The position numbers and the translations under genes are program-made. DNA of 64,000 nucleotides. Source: Rugamonas rivuli. GTDB lineage: Bacteria > Pseudomonadota > Gammaproteobacteria > Burkholderiales > Burkholderiaceae_D. The notes beneath the pieces are model-generated. The model did no database searches, was not told the origin of the DNA, and worked only from the letters and a program-made list of their open reading frames with translations. This document shows, piece after piece, positions 47,015-55,425 of this stretch. Position 1 is the first letter of the stretch. Every line of letters starts with the position of its first letter. The DNA lies in the NCBI RefSeq assembly GCF_009380165.1, contig NZ_WHUF01000003.1, forward strand, positions 124,001 through 188,000, in the 5' to 3' direction.

Positions 47015-48202
47015 CTACCAGTAGCCGGCCGTGCCGCGTGCGACGCGGCTCAGCGCTTCAAGGTAAAAGAAATCGCCCCACAAATTCGCCTCGTCGACGC
47101 CGTGGCCATGCGGCTTGCTGTACACGCCGTGCAGCAGCAGCGCATTGCTGTCGCCGGGCTTCGCTGCGCACAGCCGCACCAGGCCATCGAGGATGTGCAG
47201 CGCGGCGGCGCGGTAGCGGCGGCGCTGTTCGCCCTCCTCCAGTTGCTCCGACAGCTCCAGCAGGCCGCAGACGGCGATGGCGCTGGCAGAGCTGTCCCAT
47301 GGTTCGCCGCTGTGCTCATCGAATGCCAGATCCCAGTAGGCGATGCCGTCGGCGGGCAGGCGGCGCAGGAAGTAGTCGGCCTGGCGCATCGCCACTTGCA
47401 GCAGTCCCAGATGCGGCGCGTAGCGGTGATTCAGCGCGAAACCGTAGATGCCCCAGGCCTGGCCACGCGCCCAGCACGAATCGTCAGACCAGCCTTGCGC
47501 GGTGCTGCCGCGCAGCGGCGCGCCGGTCTGAGGATCGAAATGAAAGGTGTGGAAACTGGAATCGTCGCTGCGCACCAGGTAGTCGCGCGAACGCAGCGCG
47601 TGCGTCATCGCGGCCGCCTTGTAGCTTGAACGGCGCTCGTTGCCGCCGGCCCAATGCAGCAACGGTAGATTCATCAGGCAGTCGATGATGATGCGGCCGC
47701 GCTGTTGCGGGTCGCTCAAGTCGCCCCAGGCCTGGATGATCCCGGCCTTGGGCAGGTAGCGCTGCATCAGGTGGTCCGCTGCATCCAGCGCGATCTTGCG
47801 CGCGCCCTCGTCGCCGGTGATGCGGTAAGCGGCCACGCACGACGGCATGTAGAGGAAGCCCAGATCGTGATGATCGATGTTGATGCGCTTGGCCAGGCGT
47901 TCGCCGTAGCCGGGCAGCTGCGCCAGCGCGGCGTCGCGGAATTCCGCCTTGCCGCTCAGCTCATGGGCCATCCACAGCATGCCGGTCCAGAAGCCGGTGG
48001 TCCAGCCGGTGTTGGCGCCGTCGGCGTAGTGTTCGAAGCGTCGCGGCTCGTAGTGGTTGGCGCGACTGGTATCGTCCGGGAACAGCGTGGCGTAGCGCGG
48101 CAGATTGGCCGACAGCTGCGCTAGCGCGGTTTGCAGCGCGGCCTCCAGATCCATGGCCTGCGGCTTGTCGATAGTGGTCGGCGATGGAGAAGTTGCGATC
48201 AT
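47015..48202 (-). CDS. Unsaturated glucuronyl hydrolase (GH88)
   Basis: A 395-residue cytoplasmic enzyme that removes the delta-4,5-unsaturated uronic acid left by polysaccharide lyases. GH88 features: GANTGWTTGFWTGMLW, Asp113 in DHHDLGF and Asp174 in RIIIDCLMNLPLLHWA (61 residues apart, the same spacing as the catalytic Asp88/Asp149 of Bacillus UGL), SCWARGQAWGIYGF and WGDFFYLEAL. ATG at 48202 follows AAGGAAACC and sits 11 bases after kdgK. Last gene of the operon; the released unsaturated uronate feeds the isomerase, KduD and KdgK encoded just upstream. Confidence 0.94.
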   Translation of the reverse strand: MIATSPSPTTIDKPQAMDLEAALQTALAQLSANLPRYATLFPDDTSRANHYEPRRFEHYADGANTGWTTGFWTGMLWMAHELSGKAEFRDAALAQLPGYGERLAKRINIDHHDLGFLYMPSCVAAYRITGDEGARKIALDAADHLMQRYLPKAGIIQAWGDLSDPQQRGRIIIDCLMNLPLLHWAGGNERRSSYKAAAMTHALRSRDYLVRSDDSSFHTFHFDPQTGAPLRGSTAQGWSDDSCWARGQAWGIYGFALNHRYAPHLGLLQVAMRQADYFLRRLPADGIAYWDLAFDEHSGEPWDSSASAIAVCGLLELSEQLEEGEQRRRYRAAALHILDGLVRLCAAKPGDSNALLLHGVYSKPHGHGVDEANLWGDFFYLEALSRVARGTAGYW

Positions 48203-48213
48203 GGTTTCCTTGT

Positions 48214-49128
48214 TCAATTGATGGTTGCCGATGGCGATACGTACGGTGGAATCGCGCCGCGGTGGGCCAGCTTGGCGGCAGCGGCCTGGTTGGCCAGCGT
48301 GGCGGCGCGTTCGGCGTCGGCGCCGCGCATGCGGTGCAGCAGATAGGCGCCGTTCCAAGCGTCGCCGGCGCCGGTGGTGTCAACCACAGTGGCTTGCGCA
48401 GGGGCGATGCACAGCGGGCCGCTAGGCAGCATCAGCAGACTGCCTTCTGCGCCGCACTTGATCGCCAGTTCTAGGCCGGGATGGGCCGCCAGCACAGAGG
48501 CGGCGGCGAATAGTTCGAAATCGGTTGGGTGGCTGGGCAGCAGGATGTCGACCAGCGGCAGCAAGCCGTCGAAAGCCAGCTTGGCCGCATCAAGGCCGCC
48601 GCGCTCCGCCCACAGGCGCGGCCGGAAGTTAGGGTCGTACGCCACTTTGACGCCGTATGCGCGGGCGATCCGCGCGGCCGCCAGCGTGGCCCGCATTGCG
48701 CTCTCGGAAATCGCCTGCGTGATCCCGGACAGCAGGATGCAGCTTGCGGATGCGATGTACGCCGCATCCAGATCGGCCGCCGCGATGCGCGATGCAGCTG
48801 AGTCTTTGCGGCGATAGGTGAATTCGCGCTCGCCGCCGTCCAGCAGCGAGATGAAGTAGACGCCGTTGTCGCCGGCAGCCAGCGGCGCCTGTTCCGTATT
48901 GATGCCAAGCTGCCGCCACTGGCGCAGCAAGGGCGGACCGAACGGATCGTCGCCGACGCGGGTGATAAAGCCGGTACGTCCGCCCTGCCGGGCTGCCGAC
49001 GTCAGCGCATTCAGCACATCGCCGCCGAAGCCACGGGTCAGCTGCGCGGCCTCGCCCAGCGGCTCAGAGGCATGCAGCTCCACCATGCACTCGCCCAGCG
49101 CGACCAGATCGAAACGGCGTCCGTTCAT
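48214..49128 (-). CDS. kdgK: 2-keto-3-deoxygluconate kinase (PfkB family)
   Basis: A 304-residue ribokinase-family enzyme phosphorylating 2-keto-3-deoxygluconate. N-terminal LVALGECMVEL, GGDVLNALTSAARQG, YDPNFRPRLW and the catalytic DTTGAGDAWNGAYL near residue 255 are those of KDG kinases. Its ATG overlaps the kduD stop (ATGA, 49128-49125). The specificity is supported by the pathway context. No KDPG aldolase gene lies in the window, so that last step must be encoded elsewhere. Confidence 0.92.
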   Translation of the reverse strand: MNGRRFDLVALGECMVELHASEPLGEAAQLTRGFGGDVLNALTSAARQGGRTGFITRVGDDPFGPPLLRQWRQLGINTEQAPLAAGDNGVYFISLLDGGEREFTYRRKDSAASRIAAADLDAAYIASASCILLSGITQAISESAMRATLAAARIARAYGVKVAYDPNFRPRLWAERGGLDAAKLAFDGLLPLVDILLPSHPTDFELFAAASVLAAHPGLELAIKCGAEGSLLMLPSGPLCIAPAQATVVDTTGAGDAWNGAYLLHRMRGADAERAATLANQAAAAKLAHRGAIPPYVSPSATIN

Positions 49129-49886
49129 CGCGCCATCCAGCCGCCGTCGACCACCAGCGTATGGCCGTGCACATAATCCGCCGCCGACGATGCCAGGAAC
49201 ACGGCAGCGCCGCCGAGGTCCGACGGACGCCCCCAGCGGCCGGCCGGAATGCGCTCCATAATCTGCCGGCTGCGCTGCTCGTCCTGCCGCAATGCTGCGG
49301 TATTGGCCGTCTCGATATAGCCGGGCGCAATACAGTTAACGTTAACACATTTGGACGACAATTCGTTTGCGAACGCTTTCGTCAATCCCACCACGGCGTG
49401 TTTGCTGGCAGTGTACGAAGGCACGCGGATGCCGCCCTGGAAGCTCAACAGCGATGCGATGTTGATGATCTTGCCGCCACCCCGCTGCACCATGCCGCGC
49501 GCAGCCGCCTGTGACAAGCGCCACACCGCATCCAGATTGACCGCCAGGACATCGCTCCAATCCTCCTCGCCAAACTCCACCAGATCGGCGCGGCGTATGA
49601 TGCCGGCGTTGTTGACCAGGATATCGACCGGCCCCAGTTCAGCGGCCACCGCGTCGAGCAGCGCCTGCACGTCGGCCTGCGAACCAAGGTCGCACTGAAC
49701 CTCGTGATAGCGGCGGCCCGTGGCTGCAACCAGCGCATGCGTTTCATCGGCCGCAGCGGAGTGCACGGTGATGGCGACATCGGCGCCTGCCTGCGCCAGC
49801 GCAACGGCAATCGCCTGGCCTATGCCGCTTGCACCGCCTGTCACCAGCGCGGTCTTGCCGGCGAGGGAAAAGAGTTCGGCTGCCAT
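49125..49886 (-). CDS. kduD: 2-deoxy-D-gluconate/2,5-diketo-3-deoxygluconate dehydrogenase (KduD)
   Basis: A 253-residue SDR starting MAAELFSLAGKTALVTGGASGIGQAIA. It has NNAGIIRRADLVEF, catalytic Ser in INIASLLSFQGG, YTASKHAVVGLTK, and CVNVNCIAPGYIETANT. These match KduD, which reduces the diketo acid made by the isomerase to 2-keto-3-deoxygluconate. ATG at 49886 gives the family N-terminus and lies two bases after the isomerase stop. The codons for VNVN contain the same 12-base GTTAACGTTAAC palindrome as the PL8 promoter. Confidence 0.93.
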   Translation of the reverse strand: MAAELFSLAGKTALVTGGASGIGQAIAVALAQAGADVAITVHSAAADETHALVAATGRRYHEVQCDLGSQADVQALLDAVAAELGPVDILVNNAGIIRRADLVEFGEEDWSDVLAVNLDAVWRLSQAAARGMVQRGGGKIINIASLLSFQGGIRVPSYTASKHAVVGLTKAFANELSSKCVNVNCIAPGYIETANTAALRQDEQRSRQIMERIPAGRWGRPSDLGGAAVFLASSAADYVHGHTLVVDGGWMAR

Positions 49887-49888
49887 GC

Positions 49889-50692
49889 TTACACCATGCC
49901 GACCAGTTTTTGCGTCCACGCCAGTGCGGGATCGGCCTTCACGCCCTGCTTGCGGCTGTCGCCAGCGAGGAACCACAGGTAGTAGCTCTGCGCGCCCGGA
50001 GCGCCGGCGTAGGTGTGATAACCGTGCGGCATGGAGATCAGACTGTTGTCGCGCACGACGTGGGTGTCGTCGAATTCACCGTCGCTGCCGTAGTGGCGCA
50101 GGAAGCCGAAGCCCTCCGGCGCGGAGATGCGGAAGTAGTACATCTCTTCGTGGAAGACTTCCGCGCCATCGACCTTCTCGTGCTTGTGCGGCGGGTAGGT
50201 GCTCCAGTTGCCCGATGGGGTCAGCGTCTCGCCGACGATCAGGCTGGCCGCTGGACGGCCATCCGGCGCGGTCAGGATTTCGCGGAAGTGGCGCGTGTAG
50301 TTCAGCGTGCCCCAGGTGCCGGTCTTCACTTGCGCAGGCACTATCTCGTAAGGCTCGATGTCCAGCGACGACGGGGCGGACGGCATGGCGGCATCGAACA
50401 TGGTCAGCGCCTCGACCTTGTAGCTGGCGCCGCGCGGCAGGTAGACGCTGTGCGGATTGCCGGCGAAGACATTGGCGCGGCCGCCCACCGATGCGAACAC
50501 CTTGCCGTTGACGGTGATGCGCGCGCTGCCGCCGATGGCGACCAGCAGGCATTCGCGGTCGTCCTCGATGCTGCCAACGTAGGTGTCACCGGCGGCCAGC
50601 ACCAGGCGCGAAAACTCCAGCAGCTTGCAGCTGTGGCCTTGCAGCGCCGAGAGGCCCGGTTCCTGCGTCAGTTGGTGGAAATGCTTGTTCAT
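49889..50692 (-). CDS. IolB-family uronate isomerase acting in place of KduI
   Basis: A 267-residue bicupin of the KduI/IolB superfamily, of the IolB branch. It carries PSGNWSTYPPHKHEK and EVFHEEMYYFRIS, nearly identical to SGNWSSYPPHKHD of Bacillus IolB, with the metal-binding His/Glu and later MPHGYHTYAGAPG. IolB isomerises 5-deoxyglucuronate in inositol breakdown, but no other inositol gene is present. Its place between the importer and kduD/kdgK implies isomerisation of 5-keto-4-deoxyuronate, the KduI step. This substrate change is inference. AGGAG precedes ATG. Confidence 0.88.
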   Translation of the reverse strand: MNKHFHQLTQEPGLSALQGHSCKLLEFSRLVLAAGDTYVGSIEDDRECLLVAIGGSARITVNGKVFASVGGRANVFAGNPHSVYLPRGASYKVEALTMFDAAMPSAPSSLDIEPYEIVPAQVKTGTWGTLNYTRHFREILTAPDGRPAASLIVGETLTPSGNWSTYPPHKHEKVDGAEVFHEEMYYFRISAPEGFGFLRHYGSDGEFDDTHVVRDNSLISMPHGYHTYAGAPGAQSYYLWFLAGDSRKQGVKADPALAWTQKLVGMV

Positions 50693-50734
50693 GTTTGCTC
50701 CTGTTTCATTAAGGGTGATGTGATCAGCGTTGAA

Positions 50735-52345
50735 TCAGCGTTTAGGTTGGCCGGCGCCCGGCAGCTTCTTGGCGCGGCTGCGGTCCAGCGCCTTCTGCAT
50801 ATAGCCGATGGCGCGCTGGATGCCGGCCTGGTCGAGTTTCTTGCGGTAGTTGTCGAAGTTGTCCAGCGGCTCACGGCCGAGGATGAAGCGGGTCGTCATT
50901 TCGGCGACGTAGATTTTCAGGTCGCTCATGATGGCGTTGAACTTGCGCGCGTCGGCAGCGCCCACTTCCACGGCGGGCATCAGCAGCTCGTCCGATGCGT
51001 CGGACCAGATGCGCACGGCCTCCGCCTGTTCCGGCAGCGAGTAGAACTGCTTCAGGTAGCGCACGTCCTGCACCAGTGGGCCGCTTTGCGGGCGGGCGTG
51101 GGCGAAGATCGCCTCCGCCACCGACAACTTGGGATTTTTCAGTATCAGGTCGGTGTAGCGCGGCTCGCCGTCCACCATGCGATAGCTCAGGCCTTCCTTG
51201 CCGAAGCTGAGCGCCAGGCCGCCCTCGCGGCTGTAGCCGTAGTCGAGATACTTGACGGTTTCGATCACGTGGCGGTTCTGCGTGCTGATGGCGGCGCCCA
51301 CGCCGGGGTAGATCTGCCCTGCTTCCGGCCAGGTGAGGTAACGCTTGCCGTCCGCAGCCGTCGGATACGCCACAGGCGTCAGATGGAAGCCGGGGAAGCG
51401 CGCCTGGTTCATCGCGGTGAAGCGCGCCAGGCCGCTGCCGTTGTAGCCCGCATAGGCGCCGACTTGGTTGTTAGTCATCTTGGCGTCGAACTGGCGTTCG
51501 GTCTGCGACAGATAGTCCGGGTCGAGCAGGCCTTCGCTATACCACTGGCGCATGGTGACAAGGAAGTCGCGGTAGGCCGGATCGGCCGGGCTGTAATGGA
51601 CCTTTCCATCCTTCTGATAGAACTCCGGCGCCAGGCCGAAGCCGCCCAGGAAGACCCACAGCGGCGGCGGCAGGCCGGGTACCTGCTTCTCGCCCGGGAT
51701 GGTCAGGGCGGAGAATGGAATCTCGTCGGCGCGGCCGTTGCCATTGGGGTCGCGGGTCTTGAAGGCTTTCAGCACCTGGTACCAGTCGGCGATGGTTTCG
51801 GGCTTGGCCAGGTTGAGGCGCTCCAGCCAGTCGGCGCGAATCTGCGGGCCCCAGATGCTGCGCACCTGCGGATCGATGCGCAGCATGGGGAAGGCGTAGA
51901 TCACGCCGTCGTCGGTGGAGATCTGGCGGAACACTTCCGGGTTGGCGTCCAACAGCGCTTGCAGATTGGGCGCATAGCGGCGGATCAGGTCATTGAGCGG
52001 GATGATGACGCCGTCGCTCAGCGCCTTGGCCGAACCGCCGGGATAGGAGAACCAGTCGGCTTCGATCACGTCCGGATATTTGCCGGAGACGGCCAGCAGG
52101 TTGAAGCGCTCACGCTCCGCGCCCAGCGGCGGGTGGTTGAAGTCGACCACGATGCCGGTGCGCGCGGCCAGCACCTGGTAGGCGCTCTGCTCCGCGTAGC
52201 TGTTGATGGAGACGGCGGCCTTGCCGTTGAAGTTGGCGAACCAGCTCAGATGCAGCGGTTGCGTGACGATGGGCAGCGTGGGTTCGGCAGCGGAAGCTGT
52301 TATCGTTACCACACACAGAGCAAAAAACAGGCGCATGATACTCAT
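50735..52345 (-). CDS. Extracellular solute-binding protein, AlgQ/LplA type
   Basis: A 536-residue periplasmic binding protein with a Sec signal (FFALCVVTITASAA) and no lipobox. Family features: SYAEQSAYQVLAARTG, LAVSGKYPDVIEADW, and an EF-hand-like calcium loop DPNGNGRADE (Asp199, Asn201, Asn203, Asp207, Glu208) with the same pattern as that of the alginate-binding protein AlgQ2. The C-terminal KTWWKTL-type end is absent. Together with the two permeases it forms an importer for oligosaccharides or larger fragments. ATG at 52345 overlaps the permease stop (ATGA). Confidence 0.9.
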   Translation of the reverse strand: MSIMRLFFALCVVTITASAAEPTLPIVTQPLHLSWFANFNGKAAVSINSYAEQSAYQVLAARTGIVVDFNHPPLGAERERFNLLAVSGKYPDVIEADWFSYPGGSAKALSDGVIIPLNDLIRRYAPNLQALLDANPEVFRQISTDDGVIYAFPMLRIDPQVRSIWGPQIRADWLERLNLAKPETIADWYQVLKAFKTRDPNGNGRADEIPFSALTIPGEKQVPGLPPPLWVFLGGFGLAPEFYQKDGKVHYSPADPAYRDFLVTMRQWYSEGLLDPDYLSQTERQFDAKMTNNQVGAYAGYNGSGLARFTAMNQARFPGFHLTPVAYPTAADGKRYLTWPEAGQIYPGVGAAISTQNRHVIETVKYLDYGYSREGGLALSFGKEGLSYRMVDGEPRYTDLILKNPKLSVAEAIFAHARPQSGPLVQDVRYLKQFYSLPEQAEAVRIWSDASDELLMPAVEVGAADARKFNAIMSDLKIYVAEMTTRFILGREPLDNFDNYRKKLDQAGIQRAIGYMQKALDRSRAKKLPGAGQPKR

Positions 52346-53286
52346 TCCTTGATACCTCCAACCAGGACGCCTTTGACGAAGTAACGCTGCAGGAAGGGAT
52401 AGAGCGCCAGCACCGGCAGCGTCGCCACCACCACGGTGGCGTATTTGATCGTGGTGCTCAGCGCCTCGCGGCCGGCAGCCTGGCCGGTCATCATCGAATC
52501 CGTGCTGCCGGAGACGAGAATCTCGCGCAACACAAGCTGGATCGGGAACATGTGGCGGTCGGACAGGTAGATCATCGAATAGAAGTAGCCGTTCCAGTGG
52601 CTGACCGCGTAGAACAGCCCCACCACCGCCAGCGTCGGCATGCAGAGCGGGACATAGACCTGCATCAGTATCGTGAAGTCGCCGGCGCCATCCATGCGAG
52701 CGGCTTCCTCGTAGTCCTTGGGCACGGCGTTGAAGGCGGAGCGCAGCAGGATCAGGTTCCAGGCGCTTACGGCGAACGGCAGCACGATAGCCCAGCGGCT
52801 GTCCAGCAGGCCCAGGTCGCGCACCAGCAGGTACTGCGGCACCAGGCCGCCGCTGAAGAACATGGTGAAGATAATCAGCAGCATCACAGGCTTCTCCAGC
52901 ATCAGCCGCTTGCGCGACAGGGCGTAGGCGCCAAAGCTGGTCAGCACCAGGTTCAGCGCCGTGCCGCCGACCACGATCAGCATGGTGTTAAAGAAGCCGC
53001 TGCGCACCATGGGGTTGTCCCACACACGGTGGAAGGCTTCCAGCGACAGGCCGCGCGGCAGCAGCATCAGGCCGCGATAGGACATCAACTCCAGCGGATC
53101 GCTGAGCGAGGCGATCACCACGTAGTAGAACGGATAGAAGGTAATGAAGCACAGCGCCAGCAACAGCGCCACGTTGAACGTGTCGAAGATGGCGCCGGCC
53201 CAACCGTTGCGCGGCTTCAGGCGGCGCAGCATCGGCAGCACGCCTGGTCCGGCCGTCGGTTTGATCGTCTGCATAGCGTTACTCAT
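52342..53286 (-). CDS. ABC transporter permease, YtcP/AlgM2 type
   Basis: A 314-residue inner-membrane permease with six predicted helices. The EAA loop is DYEEAARMDGAGDFTILMQ, followed by PTLAVVGLFYAVSHWNGYF. SDPLELMSYRGLMLLPRG after the first helix and the ending FVKGVLVGGIKE are typical of the YtcP group found mainly in Firmicutes and in alginate/GAG importers. It pairs with the LplB-type permease directly upstream (13-base gap). Confidence 0.93.
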   Translation of the reverse strand: MSNAMQTIKPTAGPGVLPMLRRLKPRNGWAGAIFDTFNVALLLALCFITFYPFYYVVIASLSDPLELMSYRGLMLLPRGLSLEAFHRVWDNPMVRSGFFNTMLIVVGGTALNLVLTSFGAYALSRKRLMLEKPVMLLIIFTMFFSGGLVPQYLLVRDLGLLDSRWAIVLPFAVSAWNLILLRSAFNAVPKDYEEAARMDGAGDFTILMQVYVPLCMPTLAVVGLFYAVSHWNGYFYSMIYLSDRHMFPIQLVLREILVSGSTDSMMTGQAAGREALSTTIKYATVVVATLPVLALYPFLQRYFVKGVLVGGIKE

Positions 53287-53299
53287 GTCTGCCCTTCCC

Positions 53300-54232
53300 T
53301 TACCAGATGCTGTTGCCGGACCAGCGGCGGCTCAGCGCATTCGCGGCCACCAGCAGCACCAGCGCGATGGCGGAATTGAACAGGCCAACGGCGGCGGCGT
53401 AGCTGTAGTTGGCATCGAGGATGCCGTGGCGGTAGACGTAGGTGGAGATCACGTCGGCCGTCTCGTAAGTGCTTGGGTTGTAGAGCAGGATGATCTTCTC
53501 GAAGCCCACGCTCATCAACTGCCCCAGGCGCAGGATCAGCAGCGTCATCGTGATCGGCAGCAGGCCAGGCAGCGTAATGTGCAGCAGCTGCTGCCAGCGG
53601 TTGGCGCCGTCGATGCGGGCCGCTTCGTACAGCGAAGGGTTGATGCCCGCCAGCGAAGCAAGGTAGATGATCGAACCCCAGCCTATGCTCTGCCAGATCT
53701 CCGAACCGACGTAGATGCGGCGGAACCAGTCCGGATTGTTCATCACCGCATCCGGCGTGGCGCCCAGCGCCACCAGCATATTGGTCAGCACGCCGTCACG
53801 GGCCAGGAAGTCCAGCACCATGCCCGACACCACCACCACCGAGATGAAGTGCGGCAGATAGGTTACGGTCTGCACGAACTGCTTGAAGCGCAGGCTGGTC
53901 AACTCGTTCATCAGCAGCGCCAGCACGATGGGCGCGGGGAAGCCGAGCAGCACGTCGTACACGTTCAGCATCAGCGTGTTGAGCATCAGGCGGTTGAAAT
54001 ACAGGCCGTTGAAGAACTGCCTGAACCAGTCCAGCCCCACCCACTCGCTGCCGGCCATGCCGGATGCGGGGTTGAAGTCCTTGAAGGCGATCAGCGCGCC
54101 GTAGACCGGCACGTAGTGGAACACCACAAAGTAGGCCAGCACCGGCAGCAGCATGGCATACGCCCATTTGTTGTTGACCAGGTCGCGGCGCAGGCGCTGC
54201 ATGTACGATGGTGCTGCTTTGGATGCGGGCAT
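53300..54232 (-). CDS. ABC transporter permease, LplB/AlgM1 type
   Basis: A 310-residue permease. Characteristic start RRDLVNNKWAYAMLLPVLAYFVVFHYVPVYG, GLDWFRQFFNGLYFNRLMLN, EAA loop LYEAARIDGANRWQQLLHITLP and ending ANALSRRWSGNSIW. LplB-family members work with YtcP-type permeases and AlgQ/LplA-type binding proteins. The LacI regulator ends 13 bases upstream, so it is the second gene of the operon. Confidence 0.93.
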   Translation of the reverse strand: MPASKAAPSYMQRLRRDLVNNKWAYAMLLPVLAYFVVFHYVPVYGALIAFKDFNPASGMAGSEWVGLDWFRQFFNGLYFNRLMLNTLMLNVYDVLLGFPAPIVLALLMNELTSLRFKQFVQTVTYLPHFISVVVVSGMVLDFLARDGVLTNMLVALGATPDAVMNNPDWFRRIYVGSEIWQSIGWGSIIYLASLAGINPSLYEAARIDGANRWQQLLHITLPGLLPITMTLLILRLGQLMSVGFEKIILLYNPSTYETADVISTYVYRHGILDANYSYAAAVGLFNSAIALVLLVAANALSRRWSGNSIW

Positions 54233-54245
54233 GTCGGCGTCCCTT

Positions 54246-55328
54246 TCAGTGCTTGGCGGCGGCGCGTTTGCCGCGCTGCGCCTTGCCGACTACCGGTGCG
54301 GGACCGGTCGATTCGCGCACCACCAGCTGGCTCGGGAACTCGGCGCGCTGCTGCGCGTCGGCGCCGGTGATGCGGCGCAGCAGCTCCTGCACCGCCGCTT
54401 CGCTGATCGCGGTGAGCGGCTGACGCAGCGTGCTCAGTTTCGGATGCACGTGGCTGGCGGCGGGAATATCATCGAAGCCGATCACCGACACATCCTGCGG
54501 CACGCGCAGGCCGTGGGCACGCACGGCGTCCATCGCGCCGAAGGCCATTTCGTCATTGGCGGCGAAGATGGCGGTCGGTGGTTCGGCCAGCGCCAGCAGC
54601 TTGCCTGTGGCCTGGAAACCAGAGAGTTGACCGAAATCGCCCGCAGCGACCAGCTGCTTGTCGACGGCGATGCCGGCCGCCTTGAGCGCGTCCGCGTAGC
54701 CGCGCTGGCGCTCCTGGCTTTGGCCGGTGTGGGCGGAGCCGCCGATGAAGGCGATGCGGCGGTGTCCCAGTTGCAGCAGGTGGTTGACGGCTTCGCGGCC
54801 ACCCATGCGGTTATCGCCGCGTACCACCGGCAGCGTGGTCTCGGTGCGGCAGTAGTTGATGAGCACCATGGGCAGGCTGCTCTGTTCCAGCATGCCGATA
54901 TAGCCGTCCTTGAGGCGCGGCAGGATGAACAGCAGGCCGTCGCACAGGCCGCGCATGATCTGGTTGATGCCGCTGCGCGTGGACGATCCCAGCTCCTCGA
55001 TGGAGTTGTAGATGATGAGGTCCATATTGTGGGCGCGGACGGCGACGCTGACGGCGCCGATGATTTCGTTAATCACCGTCGATTGCAGGTCGTTCACCAG
55101 CACGCCGATCACATTGGTGCGGCTGCCGCGCATCATCTTGGCCGAGATGTTCGGCGAGTATCCCAGTTCGCTGGCGGCGGCCAGCACCCGGGCACGGGTC
55201 TTCTCGGCGACATAGCCCTCCCCGCTCAGCGCGCGCGACACCGTCATTACCGATACCCCGGCTTGTTCCGCAACGTTCTGCAGTGTTACGGGTGCGGCGT
55301 CCGCACTCCCCAATTTAGCCTCTGGCAC
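54246..55328 (-). CDS. LacI-family repressor of the uronate locus
   Basis: A 360-residue regulator: [24 protein letters not shown], hinge [20 protein letters not shown], core with [20 protein letters not shown] and [17 protein letters not shown]. The C-terminal tail is Lys/Arg/Ala-rich. GTG start at 55328 with GGAGAG four bases upstream. First gene of the operon regulator-permease-permease-binding protein-isomerase-kduD-kdgK-GH88. A TAACGTTA palindrome in its promoter and a related one before the PL8 gene suggest it controls both. Likely effector: an intermediate such as KDG or an unsaturated uronate (inference). Confidence 0.93.
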   Translation of the reverse strand: MPEAKLGSADAAPVTLQNVAEQAGVSVMTVSRALSGEGYVAEKTRARVLAAASELGYSPNISAKMMRGSRTNVIGVLVNDLQSTVINEIIGAVSVAVRAHNMDLIIYNSIEELGSSTRSGINQIMRGLCDGLLFILPRLKDGYIGMLEQSSLPMVLINYCRTETTLPVVRGDNRMGGREAVNHLLQLGHRRIAFIGGSAHTGQSQERQRGYADALKAAGIAVDKQLVAAGDFGQLSGFQATGKLLALAEPPTAIFAANDEMAFGAMDAVRAHGLRVPQDVSVIGFDDIPAASHVHPKLSTLRQPLTAISEAAVQELLRRITGADAQQRAEFPSQLVVRESTGPAPVVGKAQRGKRAAAKH

Positions 55329-55351
55329 GCATCTCTCCTTGAATCCAATAA

Positions 55352-55363
55352 GATAACGTTACC
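55352..55363. promoter_or_regulatory. LacI operator candidate GATAACGTTACC
   Basis: Contains the perfect 8-bp palindrome TAACGTTA, 24 bases upstream of the LacI GTG start, as expected of an autoregulatory operator. Its core matches GTTAACGTTAAC before PL8. Confidence 0.68.
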
Positions 55364-55395
55364 ACAAATTCTGATAAATGGGGAAATTTCGAGTA

Positions 55396-55421
55396 TCGGC
55401 GTGGCCGGGAAGCCACGCCGA
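55396..55421 (-). terminator. Stem-loop after the periplasmic-protein gene
   Basis: TCGGCGTGGC (55396-55405) pairs with GCCACGCCGA (55412-55421), five bases after the stop of the upstream gene on the minus strand. Only a short broken T/A tract follows, so this is a weak or Rho-assisted terminator. Confidence 0.6.
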
Positions 55422-55425
55422 CCGA

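Noticed and set aside
52300..52315. TTATCGTTACCACA inside the binding-protein gene as a LacI site
   Set aside because: It shares only CGTTACCACA with the LacI promoter, is not palindromic, and lies in signal-peptide codons.
49829..52384. 851-codon plus-strand open frame opposite the isomerase and binding-protein genes
   Set aside because: Antisense shadow with biased composition; both minus-strand genes have conserved motifs.
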